64,000 nucleotides of DNA from Colius striatus (GCF_028858725.1 NC_084759.1:94880362-94944361); one strand, 5' to 3'. Counted from the first letter of the stretch, positions 35,019 through 48,469 are shown. The notes: a model not told the origin generated them from the letters alone. Numbers and translations: made by a program.

Positions 35019-35738
35019 CTATCCATGCCAAAACGGTCCCCAAAGTTGTACAGCAGTACCAGGGCCCTGTAATTTCTTTGGATCAATTACTCAGCCTTGG
35101 TCTTGTAAATGTCTTGTCGTCGATTCAGCAGCTGTTTCAATTTCTGATTTTGAGACGGACATAATCAATAGATCATCAATATAATGGTAAACACTGACAG
35201 TACCAGCATATAGTGCTAGATCACCTGCTATCATTTCGTGGCAAGTTGAGGGACCATGTTTGTAGCCCTGAGGCGATACCTGGAAAGTATATTGCTTTTG
35301 TTGCCAGGTAAAGGCAAACTGGTCTTGGCTTTCTGAAGCAATTATAGAAAAGATAGGATTAGCAAGATCCATCACCACCTTCCAAGACTTTACGTTTTTG
35401 TTGTTTTCCATAATCATGTCTGGTACTGTAACTGCAAGAGGGCAGAGGGTAACTTTATTCAGTTCTGTATAATCTACAGTCATTCTTCAAGTGCCATCTG
35501 GCTTTCAGACAAGCCAAACTGACTTATTAAAAGCATTCATAGTTTCCCTAATTCCCAATTCTTGAGGTGTCTGAATGGTTTGGGTAATTCCCTCCTCCCC
35601 CCTAGAATATGATATTGATTTACAGTTACCACCTTGGTAGTAACATGTGTCACAATCAGATTCCACTTTGGGAATCCATGCAGGACAGTTATAGATCAAA
35701 TGGCAAATGCAGCTTGTGAAGTGAACTTTGTGAAACAA
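35019..35738 (-). pseudogene. ERV-L reverse transcriptase, interrupted by in-frame stops
   Basis: One continuous frame carries the reverse transcriptase: an upstream part ('GIRETMNAFNKSVWLV'), 'MTVDYTELNKV', 'QYTFQVSPQGY', the active site 'HYIDDLLI' (YIDD at 35183..35172), then the 'KLQGPGTAVQLWG' block. Three TGA stops interrupt it at 35507..35505, 35489..35487 and 35093..35091, and TAG at 35021..35019 ends it. All are in the same frame, so damage here is by point substitution rather than indels. The family is judged from the ERV-L-like wording of the motifs. The protein is not functional. Confidence 0.85.
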
Positions 35739-36023
35739 AAGTGACTATTTAAAGTTTCAACCATGTGTCCTGGCAACACATCAATACTCAAAACACATTC
35801 CTTAACTGGGGCAATTAACACCATAGCAGTAAACGGCACAGCATTTCCTATTGTTAAGGACACTGTAGCTTGGAGAGTGGAGGTTGAACTTTCCTTTATT
35901 GATATCACCATGCAATACAGTAACTTCAGCTCCAGTATCCAGGAGAGCTAATGATGTAAAATCCTGCCATCCTGCCACTCGATAGTTAAAGGAACATGGA
36001 GGTATTGGTCCTCCTAGTGGCAA
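35696..36023 (-). pseudogene. ERV-L aspartic protease, frame-shifted
   Basis: The first frame (36023 downward) holds the catalytic 'LALLDTGAEVTVL' with DTGA at 35939..35928. The later part of the protease ('APVKECVLSIDVLPG') lies in a different frame (35911 downward), so a frame shift sits between, near 35880-35910. The layout is typical of a retropepsin just upstream of reverse transcriptase. Confidence 0.8.
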
Positions 36024-36129
36024 GGGACTACTGTAGGCAGTTTTGGGGGATGTGCCAGAGGTTTCTATTGCTTTGGCATTTGCAGTAGAGCATCATGCAT
36101 TGAAGAGGTAGGTGGGGTGGAGGGTAGGC

Positions 36130-36290
36130 ACAGAACTAGTAGTGGGGATAAGAATGTTTTTTTTGTATAAAAGCTAACTTTTGCCATTGACAAAACATTT
36201 CTGATGATGTGGTCCCATCTATTTCTGACTGTGGGATACCAGCTTGTACAATATCATTCCATGTTTGTTTCCTCATCTTTTGGTTTTGCT
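36130..36290 (-). pseudogene. ERV-L gag carboxyl end
   Basis: The minus strand reads 'TWNDIVQAGIPQSEIDGT' followed by an SSEM-type stretch. This is the conserved ERV-L pattern W-x-I-x-x-x-G-(I/V)-P-x-S-E-I-D-G near the end of gag or the start of pro. It directly precedes the protease. Confidence 0.6.
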
Positions 36291-36318
36291 GACTTTCCTT
36301 CAATCATTGGGAAAAGGG

Positions 36319-36505
36319 ATTATTAAACACTGGCACAGGCTGCCCAGGGAGGTGGTGGAGTCACCATCCCTGGAGATATTTTAAAGACATGTAGATGAGG
36401 TGTTCAAGGTCATGTGTAGCATTGGCCTTGGCAGTGTGAGGTTAGTGGTTCGACTCGATGATCTTAAAGGTCTTTTCCAACTGAAACAATTCTATGATTC
36501 TATGA
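36319..36505 (+). mobile_element. CR1 3' tail inserted in the ERV-L relic
   Basis: This is a plus-strand CR1 3' end with 'CACAGGCTGCCCAGGGAGG', 'GGAGTCACCATCCCTGGAG', 'TCGATGATCTTAAAGGTC' and the terminal ATTCTATG octamer repeats (ATTCTATGATTCTATG). Retroviral sequence lies on both sides and in the opposite orientation, so the CR1 landed in an existing ERV. It is 5' truncated, keeping only about 190 bases. Confidence 0.92.
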
Positions 36506-37760
36506 AACTTTATTTTTGTATTAAATCAGCAGCTTATGTATTTATACACAGCTTTTGCTATCTTTTTTTTCTTTCCTTTTGTTTAAACTACACATAATAT
36601 GTCAATTATAGGGTTCATTACTTAGGATCATGAATTTTGTAGGGTTCATTCTTAGAAACAAAAGAATATATCTGTTAAGTGTGGTTATTGGAGAGGTATG
36701 AGTATCCTCTCATATGTAGTTTTCCTTCAGTATTTCTTCTGTTCTGGTTAAAGCAAAATATTGTGTTATTCACCATGACTTTCAGATCTCAAACCTTTCT
36801 ATATACAGACTTAACCCTCAGTCTTTTCAGCCTTTAACTACTGATAGGCTATACTACTAACTACAGATACTTAAAGTGCCGATAGTATTTAATTAGTTTT
36901 CCCACTGCTTGGGACTTTTTACCTTCTTGATAGCCCTCCTAGATTCTTTCTGGTATTTATGTTTGCTTAAAAGAACATTAGTGAATTTGACGGTTCTGTT
37001 GCTGGATCTGGCTGCTGCTTTTCAAATTGTTATCCGTCAGTGGATCACTCTGTAAAACAAAAAGACCTGCCAAGGTTACTTGGTTTTTATAGTTTGGCTT
37101 TAACTGTGATGGCTGAAACATTTCCTCTTAAGATTTCTCATCTATTAATTTACTTTGAATAGTTTGTTTTGGTTGGTTTTTCACTGTAATACAATTTTTG
37201 CTACATCTGAGGATGTTTTCCAGCTCCTTCTCATTTCTTGAAACAGTGTTATTAATTAAAGATTCTGACTCATTATTTTTTTTTGCTTTACATTTGTACT
37301 TGTAGTTTTTTTACTTATTTCTTGTGTTTTTATGCTGAGCACCTGCAGTGGGTCAGCAAGTGTAAGCTACCACTTCTTCAGGAGCTTTGACCTTCCCTTC
37401 TCAGACATTTAACTCTTCTGCCTCTGCTTGCCATTCCTCTAAACAAATCATTAGAGTTTCATTTGCTTTCTGTATTCACCTCCTGTACGATGGATGTTAT
37501 TTTCTTTCTCAAGGTAGGGGAGTTAGGATTTGTACATCCTTTCCTCTGAAGGGTACAATTTTCAGCACAACTCGGTGTTTTAATGTCTTGCCCTGTACTG
37601 GTTAGATTTTCTTTTTAAGTGAGGAAATCCTTTTGCAATTGCTTATTTTGCATGCAACTATTCTTCTGCCTTTCAGGGAGAAATGTTTAGAGGTTTCATC
37701 CTTAGCCTGTTTTCTGTGGCCTTTGCTCAAAGGTAAACATATTTTCTAGTTCAGTGGTTG
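36506..37760 (-). pseudogene. Probable ERV-L gag remnant
   Basis: Minus-strand frames are open in patches with hydrophilic content (for example 'MICLEEWQAEAEEL' near 37430, and a Ser/Thr/Lys-rich stretch near 37500-37600), broken by stops. The position between the gag end and the expected 5' LTR supports gag, but no zinc knuckle or other diagnostic motif was found. Low confidence. Confidence 0.35.
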
Positions 37761-40700
37761 GGGTATTCTGTTTTTCTGAGAGACCTTGAGACTCAACTGC
37801 ATGTTGTGCAATTTGATCACCTATTATAATACTTTGGGTATGTTTGTAAAAGTATTAACCCTCATCTTTGCCCATAGGATCTGACATGGATGCTAAGGGG
37901 AGGGACAGTTGATGTGCTGGAAGCTTGGTCTCTATGCAGAAGGATATAGACAGGATGTCCCCAGAACATTCATAGCTGGTAAATACATACTTCTAAGTAT
38001 TAGGATAACTCTGTGTCTGAAGACCACTCCCTAGTCACGTCAGAGACTCATATCAGCATGTATTATCCTTAATACCTTGTATAGAAACAATTAAAAGAGT
38101 GCAGGCAGTGGAGAAGGACCCTTGGAAATGGTTCTATTAAAAATATGTTTGACAGAGCAATATTTTCCAGTTGTCACAGAAGTGAGAGGAAAATCATTCA
38201 GAAGGAAAGTGAATTTTAACCGTATTTTGTTATGCAGTATGAGTGTAAGCAAGGTTGTGAAGGAAAACCTTTTGTGTCTATGAGAAAAGACTATATCTCA
38301 TCAGGATGCATTCAACGGTAAGGGACTCTAGCCTAAGCAGTTTCTCAGCTCCTAGTGCTTGAAAAAAAACACAAGGCAGGACAGGTCAGGTCTTAAACTC
38401 TGTCTGGTGCCAGGACTGCAAGATATTGGCACCTGCCATCCCACCAAGAAATCCACAGCTCCGCTTAGCCCAGGCTACAGGCATGGAGAAATCATGGCCA
38501 GGGGGAGACTGCAATCGTTCAGCTTTGTTGCTATGGTTTTATGTGTTGCTGTTGCAAAAGCTTTAGAGGATAAATAAGGGTGTTGCCTGCACATAGCATT
38601 TAAATGAAAAAGCAAACACTAATATTTCACCATGCCTGATGCTTAGTGACTAGTGACTTAAGGAAATTCCTTCCTCAGCCCCTTTGAGATCAACCTTCTG
38701 AACATAAGATGAAAATAAACACCTTTCCAAACAGTGACCACAGAAATGCTGTTTGCTGCAGACAGGGAGCTCTGAGGGAAGTTGTCCAACATGCTGCAGG
38801 TAAAGGACATCCTTACAATAGCCCTGGAGAACACAACCTGCTGAGTGACCTCCATCCTGAGCACGGGCAATGGGGATGGTGCCTGCATGCACCGGTGATA
38901 AACTGTGCAGCAACTGGTGGCACTGGGCCCCTCCTGTCTGCCAACACCAGGGTAAGACTAACAAGAGCTACCTGTTATGGCCATGTACTCATCAACACCT
39001 CAGTGTATGCCTGCACACAGACTGATCTCCTCTCATGTGGAAACTGCATACTTGCTGCAGCCCAGACACCCAACAGGCTTCTGAAAGGCAGATTTGGCTG
39101 CCAGCTCCTACACTAGCACAGCCTGAGAATTACATCCTTCTGTCTGGGAAGATAAGATGTGGCATCTCAAATGCATGTATGTGTGTCCCTCAGAGAAGGA
39201 AAGAAATCTGAAGTGCTCACACAGCTTCCCTCTTAAATATTGGGTGGATTTTCACCATACTTTCAGCTGTAATGAAAATACTGCTACCTGCAGCTAAACC
39301 CGGTGCAACACTTGAGGTTCTCTGAAGGCAAGGTCCTGCTCAAAGACAGTGTAATGAAAGGTGAAGCTAAGGGTAATACCTGACAGCAGCAATTTTGTTC
39401 CAAATGGATTAATCTGAACCTGTCCTTTGTGTGGGAAACTGCAGGTGAGTTGCTTGCTGGGTTGTACAGAGGAAGCACACACATGCAGACACCTCATGCA
39501 TACATAAGCACATCTCTGCTCTCTGCTCCTCACCCACACTTTCCCGGCCCTTAGGGAGGAATATGATCAGTAGATCAGCTGGAGCAGTTAAAGAGTTGGG
39601 GAGATGGTAGCAAAGAGTTGGATGGGTACTATAAATATCACCCAGGGCAGTGATACTGTCTGTGTCCTCCTGCCTTCTGCTTCCATGGAGTACCTTTGAA
39701 AACTACAGGCCATTTCCCATCAGAGATTTGAACTCACACCAATGCTGATATGGAGGTACTGCTCTCCCTCGTGCCCCTCACCTAGCCTGGCATCCAGACC
39801 TTTTGCTCTGATGCTTTTACAGCTGATAGCTACACTGCTGGGCCTGGAAATAAAATTGCATCATGATCAACCAGCCTTAAATGTTTGGGGATTTTTTTTG
39901 TCCTGACATTTGCTCCGATAAACACTACCTGTGTAGCTAAAGACTGGCTAAAGAAGTGTGTGTTGTGCACTTCGATTACAGATAGAATAAGGTCTTTTGA
40001 GCCATTATGTGTAGCAACTACTGTTCTCACATAGGAATGCTTGCCCTGTGCAGAGCCAACCTAGCCTAAGACTTAGATATCACCTATACCTGCACCTCAA
40101 TTTGACTTCCAGTGACGTCCACTGAACACAATGACAGGTGAACATTTTTTCTTTCTCTGTGTGTTGGCCGTTCGGAAGCCTGGGCCAGGGAAATGAAACA
40201 GCTCTTTACATGTTCTCTCTGCTTCCCCACAAGGCACCCAGGGACAGGCAAGCCAGGCCCTAGGTGACATGAGAAGGCCACAGGTATGTGCTGACCTGAG
40301 GCTTGGTTTGGGATTGTGCTGGGTAGCAATTCACAGCAATTGCAGCACAAATGTACAATGGTAGCAGGCATCATGCCACAGCGCTCTAGCAAAAAGGGTT
40401 TTCTCCCAGCCAAACTCAGTAGACCCTGGGATCTACTGTTAGTATCAAGGATTTTCTGGGGAATGGGAACTGGGAGAAGCACCCTTGCTGAAGCCACATT
40501 TTATTTTGAAGTCCTGTCATACAGCAGAGAGAAAGAAGAGTAGTAGTTACTGCAACAGGCCACGGGTTTGGCAGGAGATTGTCGCACTGACAGAGGTCAC
40601 TGATTGCAACAGCTCCTCTGGGCAGGGGCAGCTCACAGCTTCTAACAGGGCTGAATGCCCACATAACTCTGGTGGCTTCAGCTCTTGTTCCTTCTCCTTT

Positions 40701-43700
40701 CATGTCCTAACCACTGAGTGTGGCCTATAAACTGGATCCAAATCCTGACTGGGTCTCTTGAGTCTTACGAAGAAGTCCCCTTCCTTCTTCAGAGAATGCA
40801 CTGCTAAGGCATGGAACTTCTTATAGATGCTAGTATCTGGCAAGCATTTAAAAGTGGTTAGGTTGATTCAGAGAAGAAAAATGTATCAAGAGTTTTTGAG
40901 TAATAAAACATCATGCCCTGTCACAGCAGACTGGTGGGGATTATTCTGGGGAAGTGTGACTACATGCTTGCCCCACTTCTATGTTCTTTCTTAGGCTTCC
41001 AGGTTTATCTGTTCCCTTGGCTGATTTCTTCACTTAACAAAACATCCCCACCCTGTCTGGTAAGGGTGAAGGAGAGTTAGGAAGGAGGACAGTGAGAAAA
41101 GAAAAAAGCATGTAGGAATCAACCTGTCCAGTGGACAACAGAAAAAACAAAGGGAGGGATGTAAAGGTCACCAAGATGCTTCCATCAGTCCTCCCTCCTC
41201 TGGGGTCAAGGGTGCCATAACTTGATGAAGCTTTAGAAGGAATGAGGTAAATAAAAAGGGGAAGGCAAGGAAACAGACGGAGCCTTTCTAGGATGCTCTG
41301 CGTGGGTCAGAAGAGAGATCATAACCTGCCACTCTCAGGGTGTTTGCGTGCCAGGGTGTTCCTCTTGCCACGGAAAGGTAGATGGATTTGTGGCTGACCC
41401 AGGATAGACATCCTTAAAATACTGTAGCCCGCTGATACTCCAGAGTGGGCTTCAGCCCCAAGTTTGATGGCGATTTGATCCGTAGCTGAGAGCTGGATGA
41501 GGACAAAGGTGCAGAGGTACTTAGACCAGCTTTAGTACAAGGCTTGCCATCAGCAGCCCCTCTGGTACGACCCGGATTGTAAGCTTGCTAGTTCTTCACT
41601 CCTGGCTCAAGAGAAGACCACAGAAGCTAGTGGGGAATTCAGATGGACAGAGCAAGGAAATCTTGGACTAGAGCTGGAGTTACTGCCAATATCCACTTTT
41701 GCAGATCTTGATTTGTCAACTCACGCGTCTGCAGACTTGCAGACTTGTTGCTGAAAAGTGGCACATATGAGTGAATCATCTGTTTTCATAACTCCTCAGC
41801 AAAACAAGTGGTCTGATTCACACGGGCAGGAGAGCTCAGCTATTTCTCCAGGAAGGCTGCTGTACCCTTAGCAAGGATGCATATCAAGACACCTTTTAAA
41901 GCTATGCTGTTTAGAAGACAGAGGACTGAAGGCAGGGATTAAATTCTAGCCCCTCAGGTCTCTGAAAAATTATAAGACACTCATGGATCTTTCAAATTTT
42001 GTTGGAAGCATTGTACTGCAGATCCTGACAGCAGATTTGTTACTCATCCAGTGGCTAGATCTACACAGACAATTTCACCTGCTTCAGAGCAACAGGCTGT
42101 ACTCTAAACTAGCTTGCAGCCACAGGTAAAGACTCTGTCTTACCTCACATTTGATCTCTCTCCTTACAGAGACATTTAGCCAGTGATCAAGACCTTTCTC
42201 CTGCATGGCCAAGAGATGCTTTAGCTGAGGACAGGCCCCTTTTAAAGCCTGACAGGTAGCTAGGTACCGCTGGCCCATTTCTCAGAGGCTGTGAGAGAAA
42301 GCACTGTTAGAGCAGCATGCCTTCCCAGTGGGTACCCTCTGGAGTCGGTGACTGGCAGAAGGTAGGAATTTAAAGTGCTTGCCAAATAGCACGCCTGTCT
42401 GCCTCTATCCAGAGCCTAATGCAAACCAGTCTCCTTTGCACAGGAGGCTAATGGAAGTGCCAGCAACCAGCATGGTCTCACATTAAACAACTTTGTGTTT
42501 AAAACTCCAACTTTGTCCCTATGCTTAGATGCAAATGCATGACTACATATTAGCATATACATTTATGTATTTTAATCCCTTCTCTTTGTAAAGGCTATGT
42601 GAATACTTTACTACGGAGTCGGGGAGGAGAAATGGACCATAGACTTCAAGATACCACCTGAGGCTCAGCTTAAGCTGGAAAGTTTGATAAGAGAGCAAGT
42701 GAGGATGTAAATCTGCAATATTTAATGCAGGATCAGAATAGAGCTCAATTGCCTGCTTCATCTATCCCTGTGAAGACCCTCAGTGGGAAATCAGCTTTCA
42801 CTGCACTTCTGCAGTTCTTAGGAGCACACCAAGGCCTTTTCCCACACAGATACGCAGTGGGCAAATGCTGCCTGTCTGTTGGAGCTGCTACTGGCCCTGG
42901 ATCTTGTACTGGAGGAAGGCTGCTAGCCAGCAGTGTGCTACCTGGTAGGATCTCACTTTCAAAACCCTGGTACTAGTGAGCAAGCACATTGCTTGAGTAT
43001 AGCAGCCACCCTTCAGCCACCCAAGCCCGTGTGGCTCTGTCTCCCATGTTGGGAAAGAAGAGATCTGAGAGCTGCTCTACTTGCCCTGTGGCACTTTGTT
43101 ATTGGTGGAGTCCAGGCATTGGCAACCCATGCGGAGTGCTTGTGCCATGTTATGCTGCGCAGGTAGGAAGAGTAGCCAGCACAGGTCATGCTGGTATGAG
43201 CACATGGTCACTGTGGCTGGGTGCAACCTGTTGACAAGCTCAGCGTTTTGCAGAAATCTCAAGTTAGGGGAGAGCTGCTATATACTTTGGGTTTAATGCA
43301 CTCTGTCATGGCATGTTTTAAAAAGTGTTGTTTATTTCTCCCAATTTGTACGCCTGGATACAGCCTAGTAGAGATGCTCAATGCTCATACTTGAAGCCAT
43401 AATGGAGTCCTGTGATCACAGAACCAGTGGATTCCACTCACACAATGATAATGAAAGGGGAAGCAAAGACCAGGACAGGACATTTTATTGAAACAGAAAA
43501 CCAGAAAGCCAAGCATCCTGCACAGACTCATGCAATAGCATCTTTTGAGCCCAACTGCACTGTCAGAGAAAGTTATATTACACTGATACTTATTTTGGCA
43601 GAAAAAAAAATCTATGTTTTACACACAGCAATACAAGTCATTGAGGTCAAAACATCATCCCGAGGCCCCACATAACCCTGAGAGCTCTAAAAAGTAAAGG

Positions 43701-46700
43701 CAATTGATCATTTCAAACCCACTGTCAGGGAAGGAAAACAAGTATGTCATCATGGGAGTCAAGAAATAATTGCTCATTTAACCTGGTATATGTTGCTTGA
43801 GCACAGGCACATTTCTTGTTCCCTCAGCCTTTCTTGACCTTGGGCCCATTTGCTTGTATGGCCACAATCCAGTTGCGCAAACTGGCCATGCAATCGGCTT
43901 GCGTTCAGCTCCTGCTTCAAGCAGAAAAAATCCCGTCTCTGGAGCAGCAGACAGAGGCCACCCACACCTATGCTGCTTCCTCATCTTTCCCACCCCTTCC
44001 CTGATATCCAGCTTGGGGTGTGGGGCTGGTGGCATGCAGGGACATCTGGCCCACCTGGCACTGGCCTGCTCTGGATTCAATGTTGACCCTGCCCTGAGCA
44101 GGGCTGGCTCCCTGCCATCCCCTATCCTGCACAAGCTCCCCCAGGAAGGCGCTGGGAGCCAAGGCAAGCTCCTCATGTTGATCTTCACACTGCCTTGGGA
44201 CAGCTCCCAGGCCCAAAAGAATGTGTGAATTTAGATATGCCATGAACTACATAACTCTATGAGTATTCCCATGGTCAAGAAGTGCAGTGACTCTGCAGAG
44301 ATGGCAGCGGTCTTCTCGTGGTTTTCTAAAATCAGCTGTAACCTTCCCATTGACATTAATCTCAATTTAGGAAGACAGCTAGGGTGCAATTAACTACAGC
44401 CTTATTGGAAGTGGCTCTTATGTACATGCCTAACTTTAAACAAATGTTTAAGTGCTGTTCTGAATAAAGATGATTTCTTGAACTGGAGTTTCCGCTGGGA
44501 GCTGGAGTGGATCCAGAAGAAGGTCATTCTGGGTAAGCTGTCTGAGGGATTTAAACAGATAATTTCATACATCTATTTAGCACCCTATCTGGAGTAAAGA
44601 AGAGTAATCTTTTAATTGGATTCCATGTGATTACCCTACTGGATCTACTAACCTCCATCACTCTAGAAACTGTATTCTAGAAACTAGAATACTATAAACT
44701 ATTCTAGAAACTGTATTAATCAAAGGCTCCAGTAAAAGCTACATTAAAAAGCCATAGACTGTTGTTTCACCTTAGATTTCAAAAATACCATAGATGTGGT
44801 GTCCAGGAACACGTGCTACAAGCATTGTGGTGTGGCATGTACAATTATCCCACCAAAGTCACAAATGGAAGAGTGTTTTGGTCCTACTTTCTTTAGTTCC
44901 AGAACTATATAATGTGTTGTTCCTTAAAGAGTCTTCTTCGAAATGGATGAGTTTACCATTTCTGCTCCTGCCTTTCACTGGCCATTTCTGAGATGGAAGA
45001 AAGAGGAGAAATTTCCATTTTCATAAAAATTCAGTCACCTTTAAAAAAAAAATCAGATTTTTCAGGGTACTCACAAAGATGTCTGCAGGCCAAACTGATT
45101 GGAGTATGCACACTTTTTTGTTTGTGTAAGTATGTGATTGTTGTGGTTCATGTAAGAACATGTTCACAACATTTCTATCTCATATTGGTACCTTACTCTG
45201 TTTTTGTGTCATTGCAGATCATTCAGAGGTCTTGTCATCTCAGTGGGGTAACCACAGTCCCCATGCTAGTATCTCCTGGATATCTCCCAAAGCAGCATTG
45301 AAGGCACCAAAGTATAGCAGTCAGTATGGAGGCTGACAAGGGTAGATCTGGCCGCCCTCTGTCAGCTCTCTAGGTTAAGAGGTAGCTTCGTATTGCAATC
45401 TAATGCACCAAATCAGACTCCTATTTTGTGCCTTTCGGCAGGAATTACCATAGCTCATGCACCTGCTTACAGCCATCACTCCTTCTCCATTACCAGATCT
45501 AGCTACAAGCCCAGTGCTAAATGCAACCCTTTGACCCAAAAGCAGCACTATTCCTGAGCTTGGACACTGGCACATTCAAGAACATGCTGATCCATGTGTG
45601 AACTAGGGGAATAGATGTACTAACCATTGAGGAATCTGTGTGATGGAGGAGTCTTAAAACACTTGGGTGCAGTGTGACTGTGCATTTTCTAACTCAGTGG
45701 AGGCAATCCTGGCACTTCATTTTGAAGTGCTTGCTGCTATTGTAATGACAGAAAGAAAAACAGTACAAGATTCCTGATGCAAATTAGTTATAATAGTCAC
45801 AAGTAGATTTCAGATACAAGTTATTAGTTTGATCCCGCAAACATTGGAGAATGGTCTGGAGTCAAGTGGGTGCTTATTTGTCTGTCTATCTCCTCCTCAT
45901 CCTCTCCAGATGCTTTCAGAGCTGACAAACTTCAGCTTGTTGTCCTTGAGGCGCTGTGAATCAGTAGACTACAAAGGACAGACTGCTTGCCTGGTTTTGT
46001 GCATATATGTCTCCACTGAAGTTAGCCTTACAGATATTCCACGTAAAAAAAATCATCACTCATCTCTCTTTTTCCTATTACTGAAGTTCTTCAACCTGGT
46101 GATTACATCTGCTAAACAAGGACTTTCCATTTTTTTAAAGGGAAATTGTCCATTTACTCCAAGGTCCTTTGGAGAATAGCAACACTGGAGGTAAGGGAAA
46201 AGCAAATAGAAAGGCATACATAGGATCTATGTAAAATATAGACTCCACACAATGTAATGGACAAAGTTTTGCCTTGTGAAGTAGCTTTTACAGTAATGAC
46301 GCCAGAAGCTGTATCTTTCAATGGTCACAAAGGAAAACAATTCTCGGTCAGAAGCACCATCTGCTGGTGGACACCAATTCTGTTACTTCAGTTGGAAAGT
46401 CTACGGTGAAGCTAGTTTAACAGACCACCTCACAGACTGTTGGAGTTGCTCTAGAGGCATCTTTGAGACCTTAATCCAAACCCTAAATGTAATATTTACC
46501 CATTTTTCACACTAAATTCCTCATGGCACTGTGTTACTCCAGTCCCTAGCTAAGAAGTTTCACCAGTAGATATTCGCTTCGACAGAAGCAAAAAGTTTCC
46601 TCTGTTTAGAAAAGGATCAGACTTTTACCCTCCTCTCACTAAAGTCAATACAAGAACTTTCACTGTCCCCTGCAGTGAAAACAGTCCCAAGTGTTTTCTC

Positions 46701-48282
46701 AGTGACAATAGGAGAAGTTTCTTAGCATTGGGCTACAAAGGCTGTGTGTCTCCCCATTGTCTATGGAGGTCTTGGTTTTCATCAAATGGAGATTTCTCCC
46801 TGCCCAGAAGCACAGATTAAGGGCTATGTATTCTGATGGGGCTGAAAGAGTGACTACATTTCAGCCAGCAGACAGACTGAATGACTGAAAATGTCCCCGT
46901 GTTTCAATCTGAAGGGAAGGTGAAAAATACTGGGGTTTACGTTATCCTGGAAATGGTCAATGAGTTTACAAAAGCATTCTGTTGAGTAAGTTTCCTATGT
47001 TCCTTCATTAAAAAAATGTGCTCCAGTGACATAATTCAGAAGCCTTGCTTTACAAGGATACAGAGCTGACCTTTCTGATCTGAATTCCCTCAGCTCAGGC
47101 AGGGTTCAAAATATGAATCCAGACGTGGATTTAAATGCTGCAGACCATTCTGTATAAGAAGCTGAACTGTTGATATTCCCTCCTGTTAATACATCCACAT
47201 TTGACCTGAGATCTCAGTGCTGTATCATGAGCCCACCTCTGATCCTAGCCTGCAGTGAAAAATTGAAAGGTTCCTTATAGCAAGCTGATCCTCCTCCAGA
47301 AGGACCTCAAACGTCCAAATTCCAAATGTAATAATGTGGATGGGTTGGCTGAAGAAAAAGAGGCTCAGATTGAAGATGTCCCTATTTCTGGGCTTTGACT
47401 TTGCCAGCCCACAGTCAAAACCACCATATTCTGCAAAAATAAAATAGAAAACAGTTTCCATAGCCCAGGGCTCACTTAAAGTAATTTCATCTTCTCAGAG
47501 GGAAGTCTCAAACCTCTCATAAAAGTCAGACTTTCTGTTAAAACTGATCTATAAAACTTTTTTTTTTCTGCTTTCTCTATTCAGATTTTTACTTTTGATG
47601 CCAAGAATTACCATAAAGCTAATACAACAGTGAAGTGCTCAAAATAGGGCTGAAGAGTAATATGTCGTTTGTGTAGCCACTTATCAGGAGGACCAAAGCC
47701 GGGGGAGAAGATTGCTCACATGCCTTACTTCAAAGGCTCCATATCAGTCTGCATTTGGCACACAGCACAAAGCCATTTGCTTGACCTGCAGCTGTGGCTA
47801 AACATCACGATAAATGAAAAGGACCCGATTAGATATAAAAATATCTGGGTCACTTTTGCCAGTGAAGCAAAAGCAGACCTCATCTCTTCCAGAGAGATAT
47901 TTTTTCCCATAAATCAGGACAATGGGATGTCCTTCACATTTTCTCTTGGAGCACATTGGACACTGCAGAGGATGCAGGTCCCACCAACTCCAGCTGGCAT
48001 CGTTTCTCTAAATACCATTTCCTATTTGAAGGACTAACTGATATCTTATTAAAGGAGCAAAATGTTTCTCTCTAGATATCAGTCTAGTAACAAAATTCCA
48101 AGTCAGCAGCCTATGGTGTCCCAAAATGGATTCTTCCTTTGTTCTTTTTTTTTTTAATGTACGCCACAGAAAACTATGAAACAAACAAGCACACCATGAA
48201 GAAATGGCCAAATAGGTAGTGACTCTAACCTCATAAGTTACAGCCATTTTTCTCATTTGTCTTGTACTGATAGATAGAGCCT
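37761..48282. other. Intergenic upstream of KCNE2, no gene recognised
   Basis: About 10.5 kb in which I see no exon, RNA gene or clear transposon. Longer open frames (38709..39116 plus, 40084..40497 minus, 43797..44228 plus) have no known motif and no paired splice signals that I could support. The 5' LTR of the ERV would be expected near 37.8-38.3 kb but is not recognisable. Confidence 0.45.
44662..44717. repeat. Short direct repeat, 15-bp unit, period 41
   Basis: TCTAGAAACTGTATT is at 44662..44676 and again at 44703..44717, with a partial third match (TTCTAGAAACTA) between them. This is a local duplication of no known function. Confidence 0.8.
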
Positions 48283-48469
48283 ACCTAATGGAACAGGCTG
48301 TCTCGGGAGGTGATGGAGTCACCATCCCTGGAGGTATTTAAAAGACGTGTAGATGTGGCCATTAGGGACATGATTTAGTGGTGGACTTGGCAGTGCTGGG
48401 TTAACAATTGGACTTGAATATCTTAAAGGTTTTTTCCAACCTAAACAATTTTATTATTCTATTATTATA
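48283..48469 (+). mobile_element. CR1 3' tail
   Basis: Plus-strand CR1 3' untranslated region with 'GGTGATGGAGTCACCATCCC', 'CTTGGCAGTGCTGGGTTAAC' and 'CTTAAAGGTTTTTTCCAACC', ending in drifted octamer repeats (ATTATTCTATTATTATA). It is 5' truncated and older than the copy at 36319..36505 by its substitutions. Confidence 0.9.

Larger units (their letters stand above)
34401..37760 (-). mobile_element. ERV-L (class III) endogenous retrovirus relic
   Basis: Reading the minus strand from right to left gives a gag-like section, protease, reverse transcriptase, the start of RNase H, and a dUTPase-like end. The order and the sequence style of the polymerase (a 'HYIDD' active site, 'PQGY' motif and 'SEIDG' in gag) are those of ERV-L elements. 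Every section carries stops or frame shifts, and no flanking LTRs were recognised. Most of RNase H and all recognisable integrase are missing. No envelope gene is seen, as is normal for the group. A CR1 tail is inserted at 36319..36505 on the other strand. The element is defective. Confidence 0.8.

Noticed and set aside
43797-44228. 143-codon plus-strand frame and its antisense partners
   Set aside because: Locally GC-rich sequence keeps several frames open on both strands; no motif.
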